Of a stretch of 64,000 bases of DNA, positions 21,497 through 30,402 are shown piece by piece. Every line of letters begins with the position of its first letter. Position 1 is the stretch's first letter. Under the pieces are notes generated by a model, which did no database searches, had not been told where the DNA came from, and saw only the letters and a list, made by a program, of their open reading frames with translations. The position numbers and the translations under genes are program-made. Origin of the DNA: Serratia marcescens (GTDB lineage Bacteria; Pseudomonadota; Gammaproteobacteria; Enterobacterales; Enterobacteriaceae); assembly GCF_001902635.1 (NCBI RefSeq), contig NZ_MJAO01000007.1, positions 186,001 to 250,000 of the forward strand, given 5' to 3'.

Positions 21497-22189
21497 TTGC
21501 CCACTTTTATCCGCAATATCGAATTTTTCGCGCCGGAAGGCTATCCGGGCCAGGTGGTGCGCTGCCATTTTGCGCTGGCGGAGTATCGCGACGACAGTTA
21601 TCCCGAGGCGGGTTTTGCGCTGCCGGATCATCTGGCGCGCGCGGTACCGAAACGCCGTGCGGAGTATCTGGCCGGGCGTTTTCTGGCGCGGCAGCTGTTG
21701 GCGCCGCTCGGCTTTGCCAACTTTACCTTGACGCGTGGCGAAGATCGCGCGCCGCAGTGGCCGGCGGGCATCGCCGGCGCGCTGAGTCATAATTCGGATA
21801 CCGCGCTGTGCGCCGTGCACCGCGAGAGCGGGCTGGGCGGCGTTGGGTTGGATGTGGAAACGCTGCTACCCGACGTGCGGGCGGAGGAGTTGTGGGGCGC
21901 GATCGTCTCGGCGGCGGAGCGCGAGGCGTTGCTGCAAGAGGCGTTGCCGTTCAACGAACTGCTGACGCTGACGTTTTCGGCCAAAGAGAGCCTGTTCAAG
22001 GCGCTCTATCCACAGGTGCGCCGTTACTTCGATTTTCTTGATGCGCGAATGGTGGCGGTGGATGCGCAGCGGCAGATGTTTGTATTAGAGCTGCTTACGA
22101 CATTGACGCCGCATTGCCCCGCCGGCCGGCGGTTTGCGGGGCGTTATTGGCGAAGAGGTGACGACGTAACGACCTTTATTTTTTGTTAA
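21497..22189 (+). CDS. entD: EntD-type 4'-phosphopantetheinyl transferase
   Basis: 230 residues. The frame opens at TTG 21497 with no in-frame ATG near it, and the TTG codon as start is my choice; the ribosome site is weak. EntD transfers phosphopantetheine from CoA to carrier proteins of siderophore synthesis. Signatures: RRAEYLAGRFLARQLL, GALSHNSDTALCAV, the metal-binding GVGLDVETL and the FSAKESLFKALYP helix. Located next to entC and entA, so its usual partners are siderophore enzymes. It is also the only phosphopantetheinyl transferase in the window that could prime the Clb carrier domains, which matters because clbA is not found next to clbR. Confidence 0.92.
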   Translation: MPTFIRNIEFFAPEGYPGQVVRCHFALAEYRDDSYPEAGFALPDHLARAVPKRRAEYLAGRFLARQLLAPLGFANFTLTRGEDRAPQWPAGIAGALSHNSDTALCAVHRESGLGGVGLDVETLLPDVRAEELWGAIVSAAEREALLQEALPFNELLTLTFSAKESLFKALYPQVRRYFDFLDARMVAVDAQRQMFVLELLTTLTPHCPAGRRFAGRYWRRGDDVTTFIFC

Positions 22190-22317
22190 AGCATAACAAT
22201 AACAAAGCGTTATATTTTCCACGCCGCCGTGCGGGGTGACCGCCGCGCGCGGAAAGATTCCTTCATCGGTGATTGACCCACGGTGGGGATCCGGTGTAAT
22301 TTACCATCCTTTTATGG

Positions 22318-22352
22318 CTAATGATAATTATTCGCATAACCATTATCATTAG
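22318..22352 (+). promoter_or_regulatory. Double Fur box ahead of entC
   Basis: Ten-bp arms CTAATGATAA and TTATCATTAG form a perfect inverted repeat around a 15-base centre that itself contains ATAATTATTCGCATAACC. This matches overlapping Fur sites (consensus GATAATGATAATCATTATC). Iron should repress entC and what follows. Confidence 0.85.
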
Positions 22353-22377
22353 TGAGGCGAAACAAAGGAGTGGTCTT

Positions 22378-23568
22378 GTGGCGACACTGACGACAGAAAA
22401 TCAAACCTTCCCCGGGTTTGTTTACGCCGAGCAATCGACCTTTTTGTTCCGGTCCGAGTTCCGCTCACTTTCCGCCAGCGGCATGTTCGAACGGATTGAA
22501 ACGCCGGCGTTCGGCGGCGAGCAGGAAGGTAGCGCATTGGCGCGGCATATCCGCCAGGCGCTGGCGCGCGCCAAAGCCGCCGGCCAGGAGACGCCGGTGG
22601 TGGTGGGCGCCATTCCGTTCGATACGCGTCGGCCTTCCAGCCTGTATGTACCTGAAAGTTGCCAGTTTGTCGCCAATGACAGTTTTATCCGCGCCGCGCG
22701 CCCGATGCTGCAACAGCCGCATCGCCTGGCCGCCTGCACCAGCATTCCGGACGAGCCGCGCTTCAAGCACGCGGTGGCGGAAGCGGTCAGCCGCTTTAAA
22801 CAGGGCAAATTGGATAAGGCGGTGCTGTCGCGCATCCTGGAGATAGAATTGGAGCAGCCGGTGGCGGGCCACCAGATCCTCAATAACCTGATGGTGCAGA
22901 ACCCGACCGGTTACCACTTTTCTCTGCCGCTGGCCGATGGCGGCGTGCTGATCGGCGCCAGCCCGGAATTGCTGATCCGCAAGCAGGGCGGAGAGATCCA
23001 TTCCAACCCGTTGGCCGGCTCTGCGCGCCGTCAGGACGACCCGCAGCAGGATCGGCTCGGCAGCGAGCGCCTGATGCGCTCGACCAAAGACAAATATGAA
23101 CACAAGCTGGTGATTGACGACATTCGCCGGCACCTGGCACCGCTGTGCGCCAGCCTGCGCGTGCCCAGCGGCCCATCGCTGCTCAGCACCGGCACCATGT
23201 GGCATCTGTCCACCCGCATCCGCGGCGAGCTGCTGAACCCGAATCTCAACGTGATGCAGCTGGCCTGCCTGCTGCATCCGACGCCGGCGTTATGTGGCTT
23301 CCCAACCGAAAGCGCCCGTCAGCTGATCGCCGATCTGGAGCCGCACGATCGCGGTTTGTTCAGCGGCATCGTCGGTTGGTGCGACGCCAACGGCGACGGC
23401 GAGTGGGCGATCGTTATCCGCAGCGGCCTGTTGCGCGGCAACCGGGTGCGGCTGTTTGCCGGCGCAGGCATTGTCGCCGCCTCGACGCCGCAGTCTGAAT
23501 GGGCGGAAACCGCCGCCAAACTGGGCACCATGCTCAACGCTTTCGGCCTGAACAGCGGCGCGCTGTAA
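22378..23568 (+). CDS. entC: Isochorismate synthase
   Basis: 396 residues from the GTG at 22378 behind AAAGGAG; the ATG at 22321 lies inside the Fur box and is not the start. EntC turns chorismate into isochorismate with Mg2+, the first step of 2,3-dihydroxybenzoate synthesis. Conserved: [59 protein letters not shown], and [18 protein letters not shown] with metal-binding Glu residues and the final [10 protein letters not shown]. Iron-regulated through the Fur box. A GC hairpin (23578-23597) and a 16-codon leader frame separate it from entA; entE and entB, which normally lie between, are missing. Confidence 0.96.
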   Translation: MATLTTENQTFPGFVYAEQSTFLFRSEFRSLSASGMFERIETPAFGGEQEGSALARHIRQALARAKAAGQETPVVVGAIPFDTRRPSSLYVPESCQFVANDSFIRAARPMLQQPHRLAACTSIPDEPRFKHAVAEAVSRFKQGKLDKAVLSRILEIELEQPVAGHQILNNLMVQNPTGYHFSLPLADGGVLIGASPELLIRKQGGEIHSNPLAGSARRQDDPQQDRLGSERLMRSTKDKYEHKLVIDDIRRHLAPLCASLRVPSGPSLLSTGTMWHLSTRIRGELLNPNLNVMQLACLLHPTPALCGFPTESARQLIADLEPHDRGLFSGIVGWCDANGDGEWAIVIRSGLLRGNRVRLFAGAGIVAASTPQSEWAETAAKLGTMLNAFGLNSGAL

Positions 23569-23577
23569 GGGCTCTTT

Positions 23578-23597
23578 GCGGCGCGTTTGCGCGCCGC
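23578..23597 (+). terminator. GC hairpin between entC and entA
   Basis: A perfect 8-bp stem GCGGCGCG/CGCGCCGC around TTTG, ten bp past the entC stop. With no T tract it may stabilise the entC message or attenuate transcription rather than terminate it fully. Confidence 0.45.
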
Positions 23598-23623
23598 GTC
23601 ACACGCTTTCGCAGGAGATAACG

Positions 23624-23674
23624 ATGAACAACAACACGAACCGGCAGCGTGCCCGGATGGCGGTGCGCGCATGA
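23624..23674 (+). CDS. Sixteen-codon ORF translationally coupled to entA
   Basis: ATG with a strong GGAG site 7 bases ahead, followed by [16 protein letters not shown] and a TGA that overlaps the entA ATG (ATGA). The entA start itself lacks a good ribosome site, so this small frame may carry ribosomes to it. It may equally be scar sequence left by loss of entE and entB. No similarity recognised. Confidence 0.4.
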   Translation: MNNNTNRQRARMAVRA

Positions 23675-24429
23675 GCATTCAGATGGATTTCACCGGCAAA
23701 CGGGTGTGGGTGACCGGTGCGGCGCGCGGCATCGGCGAGCAGATCGCCCGGCATTTTTTGACGCAGGGCGCCGAGGTGGTGGGTTTTGACCGCGAGTTCG
23801 CCAACCCGGATCTGCCTTACCCTTGCGTGACGCTGGACATCAGCCGGCCGGAGCAGGTGGAGGCGGTGTGCCGCCAACAGCTGGCGGAGAACCCGCAACT
23901 GGACGTGCTGGTCAACGCCGCCGGCACGCTGCGCATGGGCAATACCGAAGATCTGAGCGTGGATGACTGGCACCAGTGCATCAACGTCAACGCCTCGGGG
24001 GCGTTTTACCTGTTCCGCGCCGTGCTGCCACACTTCAAGGCGCAGCGCAGCGGGGCGATCGTCAGCATCGGCTCCAACGCCGCACACGTGCCGCGCGCGC
24101 AGATGGCGGCTTACTGCGCCTCCAAGGCGGCGCTGACCAGCCTGAACCACTGTGTGGGGCTGGAGATGGCGCCGTTCGGCGTGCGCTGCAATCTGGTGTC
24201 GCCGGGCTCGACCGATACGCCGATGCAGCGCGGCATGTGGCAGACCCGCGATGCGGAACAGCGTACCATCGCCGGCTTCCCCGAGATGTTCAAGCTGGGG
24301 ATCCCACTGGGTAAAATCGCCCGTCCGGACGAAATCGCCAACGCGGTGCTGTTCCTGGCCTCCGATTTGGCCAGCCACATCACCATGCAGGACATCGTGA
24401 TCGACGGCGGCGCCACGCTGGCCGCCTGA
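23671..24429 (+). CDS. entA: 2,3-dihydro-2,3-dihydroxybenzoate dehydrogenase
   Basis: 252 residues from the ATG at 23671. A short-chain dehydrogenase: [20 protein letters not shown] is the NAD+-binding glycine motif, [11 protein letters not shown] the following signature, and the catalytic Ser and YxxxK are in [10 protein letters not shown] and AYCASKAA. The C-terminus has [16 protein letters not shown]. EntA makes 2,3-dihydroxybenzoate with NAD+, the last step before adenylation. Downstream of entC, probably under the same Fur control. The isochorismatase (EntB) needed between the EntC and EntA reactions must be encoded elsewhere. Confidence 0.93.
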   Translation: MSIQMDFTGKRVWVTGAARGIGEQIARHFLTQGAEVVGFDREFANPDLPYPCVTLDISRPEQVEAVCRQQLAENPQLDVLVNAAGTLRMGNTEDLSVDDWHQCINVNASGAFYLFRAVLPHFKAQRSGAIVSIGSNAAHVPRAQMAAYCASKAALTSLNHCVGLEMAPFGVRCNLVSPGSTDTPMQRGMWQTRDAEQRTIAGFPEMFKLGIPLGKIARPDEIANAVLFLASDLASHITMQDIVIDGGATLAA

Positions 24430-24430
24430 G

Positions 24431-25315
24431 TCAAACCCGCTGGCGGCGCAGCAGGTGCTGTGCGCCTTCCGCCGCCAGCAACAGCACCGCCAGCCAGATC
24501 GCCAGATAGGTTGGCCATTCGCTTTGGCTGATGCTCTCGCCGAGCAGCAGCGCGACGATCACCAGCAGCACCGGTTCCACATAGCTCAGTAAGCCAAACA
24601 GGCTGAACGGCAGCAGGCGGCTGGCGAGGATATAACACACCAACGCCACGGCGCTGATGACGCCGAGCAGCGGAATGCGCCAATACAGCTCGGCATTGAT
24701 CTGCAGCGCCGCCGCGCCGCCGTCGCCGAAGGCGAACCAGGCCGCCGCCGGCAGCATCAGCGTCAGTTCGCACCACAGCCCGCCGAGATTGTCGGTGCCG
24801 AAACGCCGCCGCAGAATAAAGTAGAGCGGATACCCCAGCGCCACCACCAGCGTCGGCCATGAGACGCCGCCCGCCTGATACAGCTCGTTACCCACGCCAA
24901 TCACCGCGCACGCTACCGCCAGCTTTTGCAGCAGCGACAGCCGATCGCGGTAGATCAAACGGCCCGCCAGCACCATGGTCAGCGGCAGCAGAAAATAGCC
25001 GAGCGACACGTCGAGCGCCTTGCCGTGCAGCGGCGCCCACAGGAACAGCCACAGCTGCACCCCCAGCAGCGCCGAGGTGAGCAGCAGGCCCAGCAGCCGC
25101 CGCGGCCGTTGGCCGATCCAGGCCAGCGTGTCGCCCACCTTGCGCCAATCACCGGACAACGCCATAAACAGCGTCAGGAACGGTAGCGTCAGCAGTGTGC
25201 GCCAGCCGTAGACCTGTTCGCCGTTCAGCGGGGTGAGGGTGGAGGTGAAATAATACATCGCGCCGAACAAGATGGAGGCGACGACCGAAAGAGTGATGCC
25301 CTTAATCACACGCAT
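24431..25315 (-). CDS. DMT-superfamily (EamA/RarD-like) transporter
   Basis: 294 residues, ten predicted membrane helices in two EamA halves. RarD-like phrases are VYGWRTLLTLPFLTLF, LGVQLWLFLWAPLHGKALDVSLGYFLLPLTMVL in short form, and LLSYVEPVLLVIVALLLGE near the C-terminus. Exporters of this group move metabolites or drugs; the substrate is unknown. Converges on entA with a one-base gap between stop codons. Confidence 0.85.
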   Translation of the reverse strand: MRVIKGITLSVVASILFGAMYYFTSTLTPLNGEQVYGWRTLLTLPFLTLFMALSGDWRKVGDTLAWIGQRPRRLLGLLLTSALLGVQLWLFLWAPLHGKALDVSLGYFLLPLTMVLAGRLIYRDRLSLLQKLAVACAVIGVGNELYQAGGVSWPTLVVALGYPLYFILRRRFGTDNLGGLWCELTLMLPAAAWFAFGDGGAAALQINAELYWRIPLLGVISAVALVCYILASRLLPFSLFGLLSYVEPVLLVIVALLLGESISQSEWPTYLAIWLAVLLLAAEGAQHLLRRQRV

Positions 25316-25448
25316 TCCTGGTGAGTGATTGATTTTATGGCGGCTACTGTAGAGAAATTTGCCGCCAACGACAATGGCGTTGCCGGGCGCTGGACAATCG
25401 GCGGCGGCGGGTTACAATGGATACTGTGTATTCATACAGGTTTTGGCG

Positions 25449-26096
25449 ATGACAATCGATCTTTTTGAAGACGCGCTGCCGCCGCCGTGGCGCGAAGAGA
25501 TCGCCCCCGGCGCGGTGGTGATGCACGGCTTCGTGCGCGATCACGGGCCGGAACTGCTGGCGGCGGTGCGGGGCGTGGTGGCCCAGGTGCCGTGGCAGCA
25601 TCTGACCACCCCCGGCGGGCACGTGATGTCGGTGGCGATGAGCTGGTGCGGCAACGGCTGGACCAGCGACAGCCGCGGTTACCGCTATTCGGAACGCGAC
25701 GCGCGCAGCGGCAAACGCTGGCCGCCGATCCCCCCGATCCTGATGGCGTTGGCGGACGAAGCCGCGCAACAGGCGGGCTTCGGCCCCTTCGTGCCGGATT
25801 CCTGCCTGATGAACCGTTACGATCCGGGCAGCAAGCTGTCGCTGCATCAGGATAAAGACGAGCACGATTTCGGTGCGCCGATCGTCTCCGTCTCGCTTGG
25901 GTTGCCGGCGGTGTTTCAGTTCGGCGGTTTGCAGCGCAGCGACCGGGCGCGGCGCATTCCGCTGGCGCACGGCGACGTGGTGGTGTGGGGCGGCCCGTCG
26001 CGGCTCTGTTTCCACGGCATCCTGCCGGTCAAAGAAGGCTATCACTCGCTGGTGGGGCCGCACCGCATCAACATCACGTTACGCAAGGCGCTTTAG
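25449..26096 (+). CDS. alkB: AlkB Fe(II)/2-oxoglutarate DNA/RNA dealkylase
   Basis: 215 residues from the ATG at 25449. AlkB removes methyl groups from 1-methyladenine and 3-methylcytosine in DNA and RNA by oxidation. The iron-binding HxD is in LSLHQDKDEHD, the second His in FHGILP, and the 2-oxoglutarate-binding Arg residues are in HRINITLRKAL. The substrate loop MSWCGNGWTSDSRGYRYS and SCLMNRYDPGSKL are as in E. coli. No ada gene is adjacent. The 3' end overlaps that of the convergent LysR gene by 18 bp. Confidence 0.95.
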   Translation: MTIDLFEDALPPPWREEIAPGAVVMHGFVRDHGPELLAAVRGVVAQVPWQHLTTPGGHVMSVAMSWCGNGWTSDSRGYRYSERDARSGKRWPPIPPILMALADEAAQQAGFGPFVPDSCLMNRYDPGSKLSLHQDKDEHDFGAPIVSVSLGLPAVFQFGGLQRSDRARRIPLAHGDVVVWGGPSRLCFHGILPVKEGYHSLVGPHRINITLRKAL

Positions 26097-27020
26097 CTGC
26101 GGCTCCTGCGCCAGGCAGGCGACGAGATAGTCGATGAACACCCGCAGCTTGGGCGGCAGGTGCTGGTTGGGGACGTAGAGCAGCCACAGACCGCCATGAT
26201 AGCTGCTGAGGAAATCCCATTCCGGCAGCACCTGCACGATCTCACCGTCGTCGAGCGCCTGGCGGGCGGTAAAGTACGGCAGGCTGCCGATGCCGATGCC
26301 GATATGCCGTTTCACCGCGTCCAGCCGCACGCCGGTGTGGTTGGCGGCGTAGCGGCCGCGCACGTTCACCCTCACCGTTTTGCCGTCTCGGCGGAATTTC
26401 CATTGCGAGTCATCGGGCGTTTCTCCCAAATAGATGCAGCAGTGCGCCGCCAGATCGTGCGGGCGCCGCGGTGTGCCGTGCTGCGCCAGATAGTGCGGCG
26501 TGGCGCACAGCAGATGGTCTACTCTCATCAACTGACGGCCGATCAAGCCGGGTGACGGGCGATCGGTAATGCGCAGCGCCAGATCGACCCGATCGTCAAT
26601 CAGATCCATATAGCGATCTTCCAGCCGCAGCCTCACGTCCACCTTCGGATAGCGCCGCAGGAACTCCGGCATGTGCGGGTGCAGCACGAAGCTGCCCACC
26701 GCCTTGGGCACGCTGACGCTGACCAATCCTTCGGGCTCTGCCGCGCCGCGACCGCTGACCGCCATGACGGCTTCGGCCGCCGCCAGCATGTTGCGGCAGT
26801 GCTGAAACACCTCTTCGCCGCTTTCGCTCAGGCGCAGTTTGCGGGTGGTACGGTGCAGCAGCTGCAGCGCCAGCGCCTGTTCGAGCTTCGCCACGCTGCG
26901 GCTGACGGCGGAAGGCGAAGCGCCCAGCCTGCGGGCGGCGGCGGAAAAGCTGCCGCTTTCCACCACCTGAACGAAAACGGCCATTTCGGCCAACAGCGCG
27001 TAAGAAAGATTTGTGCTCAT
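26079..27020 (-). CDS. LysR-family transcriptional regulator
   Basis: About 313 residues from the ATG at 27020; an in-frame ATG 15 bases earlier is less likely. The helix-turn-helix (FVQVVESGSFSAAARRLGASPSAVSRSVAKLE) is of the DsdC/AaeR-type group that regulates with a 'SAVSRxVxxLE' recognition helix. The effector domain follows from about residue 90 (VSVPKAVGSFVLHPHM, DLALRITDRP). Divergent from the alanyl-tRNA editing gene, 82 bp apart. The target and ligand are not deducible. Confidence 0.9.
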   Translation of the reverse strand: MSTNLSYALLAEMAVFVQVVESGSFSAAARRLGASPSAVSRSVAKLEQALALQLLHRTTRKLRLSESGEEVFQHCRNMLAAAEAVMAVSGRGAAEPEGLVSVSVPKAVGSFVLHPHMPEFLRRYPKVDVRLRLEDRYMDLIDDRVDLALRITDRPSPGLIGRQLMRVDHLLCATPHYLAQHGTPRRPHDLAAHCCIYLGETPDDSQWKFRRDGKTVRVNVRGRYAANHTGVRLDAVKRHIGIGIGSLPYFTARQALDDGEIVQVLPEWDFLSSYHGGLWLLYVPNQHLPPKLRVFIDYLVACLAQEPQLKRLA

Positions 27021-27102
27021 GGCGCAAAAGTCCATTGTGATGATGACGGATTATCCCGTGATTATGGCACGAATATAATAACCCTCCGAACCGAGGAGAA
27101 AA

Positions 27103-27735
27103 ATGATGACCGAACGACGTTATTACTACAGCGACGATTTACAGGGCCAGGCGCAGGTGTTGAGTTGCGTGCCGGCCGAGGGGGGCGTTTACGCCGTGGA
27201 ACTGGACGCCACGCTGTTTCACCCGCAGGGCGGCGGCCAGCCGTCCGACGTGGGGACGTTAGGCGGCGTCACCGTAGTGCGGGTGCATCAGCAGGGGGAT
27301 AGGGTGATGCACTTTACCACCGCGCCGGTGCCGATCGGGCCGGTCACGATGCAAATCGATGAAGCGCAACGTCGGCTGCACGCCCGCTGGCACTCTGGCG
27401 GGCATTTGATCGGCTGGCTGGGAGAAACCCGGGGTTGGCGGCCGGTCAAGGCCCATCATTGGCCGGGGGAAGGGCGCATCACTTTCATGCCGGGGCCGGA
27501 GGCGCAGACGGTAGACATGGACTTTTTGCAGGTGGAGCTGGCGTGCGTGATCGCCGCCGATTTACCGCGCCGCCAGCAGGCGGTGGACGGTATGCGCCAG
27601 ATCGGTTTCGGCGAGCTGCCCGCCTACGGCTGCGGCGGCACCCATGTCGCCACGCTGGGTGAGGTGGGGGCGGTGATCGTCACCGGTGTCAAAATGAAGA
27701 AAGGTCAGCTGATCGTGCAGTATGAGCTGGGGTGA
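27103..27735 (+). CDS. AlaX-type alanyl-tRNA editing protein
   Basis: 210 residues. The fold matches the editing half of alanyl-tRNA synthetase: the metal ligands are HSGGH (about residue 97-101) and CGGTH (about 182-186), with FHPQGGGQPSD in front. It hydrolyses Ser- or Gly-tRNA(Ala) formed by mistake. No synthetase domain is fused, so it acts as a free-standing trans editor. Ribosome site GAGGAG ahead of two tandem ATGs. Confidence 0.9.
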   Translation: MMTERRYYYSDDLQGQAQVLSCVPAEGGVYAVELDATLFHPQGGGQPSDVGTLGGVTVVRVHQQGDRVMHFTTAPVPIGPVTMQIDEAQRRLHARWHSGGHLIGWLGETRGWRPVKAHHWPGEGRITFMPGPEAQTVDMDFLQVELACVIAADLPRRQQAVDGMRQIGFGELPAYGCGGTHVATLGEVGAVIVTGVKMKKGQLIVQYELG

Positions 27736-27751
27736 ACAAGAGGGGGGAAGC

Positions 27752-27997
27752 TCAGCGCCCGGCCTGCCGCAGCTGGGTGCAGAACGCGCATTGGCATCCC
27801 GCTACCGGCACCGCCGCGCAGCTGCCGATGTTCACCGGCTGGGCGTCCATGGCGTGAAAGCCGTAAAACAGAGTTTCGATGTTTTGTTCCGCCGCACGCG
27901 CCTGCTCGGGGCGCGGTGCGGGCACCGTTGATTGAAACGCCGCGGCCTTGCCGGCCAGCAGGCTGAGAAACAGCAGCGACAGCTGGATTTTCATCAT
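27752..27997 (-). CDS. Small exported protein of unknown function
   Basis: 81 residues. The start (MMKIQLSLLFLSLLAGKAAA) is a signal peptide with cleavage probably after AAA-F, giving a ~60-residue mature protein. Three Cys near the C-terminus (GSCAAVPVAGCQCAFC has four) could make disulphides or bind metal. No family recognised. Convergent with the alanyl-tRNA editing gene. Confidence 0.6.
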   Translation of the reverse strand: MMKIQLSLLFLSLLAGKAAAFQSTVPAPRPEQARAAEQNIETLFYGFHAMDAQPVNIGSCAAVPVAGCQCAFCTQLRQAGR

Positions 27998-28292
27998 CGT
28001 CTTCCTTTGGCTGAGATTTTGATACGTTATAACAAAACGTCATCAGTGCCAAGCGGCGGCGCCGTTAACGTTATTTTTACGCGGCGTAACAATTTCTCAT
28101 CCGGTTAATATTCAGACACATCTCTTGTCGATTTGTTGGCGAATACTTCAAATTACAAAAATTGCCTACCTAAACGAATATTTAGATACTCGCTGTGCGG
28201 CCTGGCCAGTGCTGACACGTTGTTAAATTTTGAGCATACGGAAAGATGCCTCTGTAGGTATCGTCACGCACTCTGGACAGGATATCGCCACC

Positions 28293-29201
28293 ATGGGCTC
28301 CTTTTTTAAGCAAATCTATCGCTATTCCCACGCGCGCCCTTATCGACATAACGAAAATCTCTGGCCTTACGTGAAGATCGCGCGCGGCGAAGGCGGTGAA
28401 ATCACCGCCTTGTGGTACAAACATCTGCCGGTGCCGATCGTGCCGCTGAGCGAACTGCGCAACAGCTGCCGGGGGGAGGCGTTGTTGACGGCCACCGGCC
28501 CGTCGGTGAAGACGCTGCGCTTCGAAAATATTCCCGGCATGCCAGCCATTGGGGTCAACGGCGCCTATTTTTTGCATCGGCAGGTGGATTTTCGCTTTTA
28601 TGTCATCGTGGATATGGGCTTTATCGATAGCCGCCCGGAGGTCGTGCATGACGTCATTCAGCGGCCTGAGCTGACGCTGTTCACCACCGTGCACGGCGTA
28701 GCCCGCATCCTTGAGCGATTTGGCCAGGCGGCGATCGGCTGCCGCCTGGCGATCGTCGAGGATGCAGCCTGCAAAATTTACCGCCCCCGGATCGACAGCG
28801 GCGCGCTGTGGGAGCACTATTGCCGGGAAAGCGGCGTGGTCTTCGCCACAGAGTGCCGCACGCTCGGCTTCAGCCAGGATATTCGCTGCGGCATTTTCGA
28901 CGCCGGCACCGTGGCCTACTGGGCGCTGCAAATCATCGCCTATCTCGGCTTCAGGCAGCTGTTTATCGCCGGGCTGGACATGAACAATTTCCACCAGCCG
29001 CGCTTTTACGAAACGGAGCAGGATCGGCTGCCGACGTTCTTGCCGGACAAAGTGGAATCGCTGGTGATCCCCGCCTTCCGGCACGCCGGCGCGATCATGA
29101 AGCGCCGGCGGATCGCGATAAAAAACCTCTCCCTGCACAGCGCTATCGACAGCGAGATCTTTGAGAAGGTGGACGCCGATGTTTACTTTCAGCAAGCCTG
29201 A
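28293..29201 (+). CDS. waaZ: LPS core biosynthesis protein WaaZ-like (KDO III transferase family)
   Basis: 302 residues from the ATG at 28293. It shares the WaaZ pattern: an ATGPSVKTL nucleotide-sugar-like loop, PAIGVNGAYFLHRQ, FYVIVDMGFID, then GFSQDIRCGIFDAGTVAYWALQ split over two blocks, and LFIAGLDMNNFHQPRFYE. WaaZ adds a third KDO to the inner core in E. coli and Salmonella. An upstream TTG (28230) would extend it by 21 unconserved residues. Overlaps waaL by 23 bp, so the two are co-translated. Equivalent function in this organism is inferred. Confidence 0.8.
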   Translation: MGSFFKQIYRYSHARPYRHNENLWPYVKIARGEGGEITALWYKHLPVPIVPLSELRNSCRGEALLTATGPSVKTLRFENIPGMPAIGVNGAYFLHRQVDFRFYVIVDMGFIDSRPEVVHDVIQRPELTLFTTVHGVARILERFGQAAIGCRLAIVEDAACKIYRPRIDSGALWEHYCRESGVVFATECRTLGFSQDIRCGIFDAGTVAYWALQIIAYLGFRQLFIAGLDMNNFHQPRFYETEQDRLPTFLPDKVESLVIPAFRHAGAIMKRRRIAIKNLSLHSAIDSEIFEKVDADVYFQQA

Positions 29202-30402
29202 GCGGCTTTATCGCCTTGGCAGCGCACTGTTTTTGGCCTTCGCGTTTTTCAGCGCGATATTCTGCGGGCAAACCCGCGTCAACAACCTGTTTCACCTGGC
29301 GGCGCTGCTGTGGCTGGGCGCCGTGTTCACCTGGCCGCCGTTGCGGCGGCAGTTGCTGACCAATCGCCAGGCGTTGCGAGGCGGCGGGCTGGCGCTGATG
29401 TTCCTGCTTTATTATTCCCTCAGCGCGCTGTGGGGCGAGACGCCGGGGGATATGTCGTCGGCCCTGACTCACAGCGCCTATATCCTGCTGTATCTCGCCT
29501 GGCTGGTGACGCTGCTCGACGGTGAGCGGCGTCACCAACTGCAATGGGCGATGCTGGCCGGCATTACGGCGCTGTGCCTGTATCTGACGCTGGTCGACGC
29601 CCCGTCGATTTATCATCTGCGGGAAACCACCGCCCGCAATCCGGGGCCGAGCAACGTGATCGATCTGGCCGGTTACGCCGCCCTCGCCATTCTGTTGAGC
29701 CTGATGATTTTCCGCGATACCGGGCAAAAAGCGGCGCTGTGCTTCATCCCGCCGCTGCTGGCGTTTATGGTGCTGACCCAAAGCCGTGGCCCGTTGATCG
29801 CGCTGGCGCTCGCAGTGGCAGCGGTGACGCCCTATCGGCAGAGGCCGGGAAGGTGGCTATGGGCTTTGCTGGCCGGCGCGTTGGTTGTGGCCTTTGTCAT
29901 CGTTTACAGCACGGTCGGCGAAATGTTGATCGCCCGTTTTGGCGAACTGTATCAGCAGAGTTTTGTCCGCATCAGCATTTGGCGGCACAGCCTGGCGCTG
30001 ATCGAACAGGCGCCGTTCTTCGGTTACGGCTTTGATAAGCAGCTCAACTTTCTCAATTACACCGGCGAGCTGAACCACACCACGCACAGCCTGTATCTCG
30101 GCGCGTTGCTGAAGGGCGGCGGCGTGGGTTTCCTGTTGTTGCTGGCGTTGCTGGGATACGGCGCACGGCTTGCCTGCCAACATGGGCGCGAAGGGCGGCG
30201 TTGGGAGGCGGCCATGTTTATCTTTATGCTGGTGTTCTACTGTTCGCAGGGGATGTTTGTGATCGCCAATCCGGCGGAGTTCTGGTACCTGTTTTGGCTG
30301 CCGCTGGCGATGCTGTGGTCGCAACCCAAACGGCCGCCGTTCAGCGGCACGCGGGCGGCAGCGCCGCCAGGGTCTTCTCCAGCACCTGTTCCGCCGCGAT
30401 GA
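29179..30402 (+). CDS. waaL: O-antigen ligase family protein
   Basis: 407 residues from the ATG at 29179. Eleven or twelve membrane segments, with the large periplasmic loop of the Wzy_C/O-antigen ligase family near residues 255-320: RISIWRHSLALIEQAPFFGYG and the conserved His of NHTTHSLYLGALLKGGGVG. It joins undecaprenyl-linked O-antigen to lipid A-core on the outer face of the inner membrane. The C-terminal ~20 residues ([17 protein letters not shown]) are read through the 3' end of the convergent glycosyltransferase gene and may not be conserved. Confidence 0.85.
   Translation: MFTFSKPERLYRLGSALFLAFAFFSAIFCGQTRVNNLFHLAALLWLGAVFTWPPLRRQLLTNRQALRGGGLALMFLLYYSLSALWGETPGDMSSALTHSAYILLYLAWLVTLLDGERRHQLQWAMLAGITALCLYLTLVDAPSIYHLRETTARNPGPSNVIDLAGYAALAILLSLMIFRDTGQKAALCFIPPLLAFMVLTQSRGPLIALALAVAAVTPYRQRPGRWLWALLAGALVVAFVIVYSTVGEMLIARFGELYQQSFVRISIWRHSLALIEQAPFFGYGFDKQLNFLNYTGELNHTTHSLYLGALLKGGGVGFLLLLALLGYGARLACQHGREGRRWEAAMFIFMLVFYCSQGMFVIANPAEFWYLFWLPLAMLWSQPKRPPFSGTRAAAPPGSSPAPVPPR

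Noticed and set aside
21497..22189. This phosphopantetheinyl transferase as clbA displaced from the cluster
   Set aside because: It lies beside entC/entA, has EntD motifs (GVGLDVETL, FSAKESLFKAL) and matches chromosomal G+C; ClbA is shorter on G+C and has a different sequence pattern.
22321..22380. ATG at 22321 as entC start
   Set aside because: It falls within the Fur box; the GTG at 22378 has a good ribosome site and fits EntC length.
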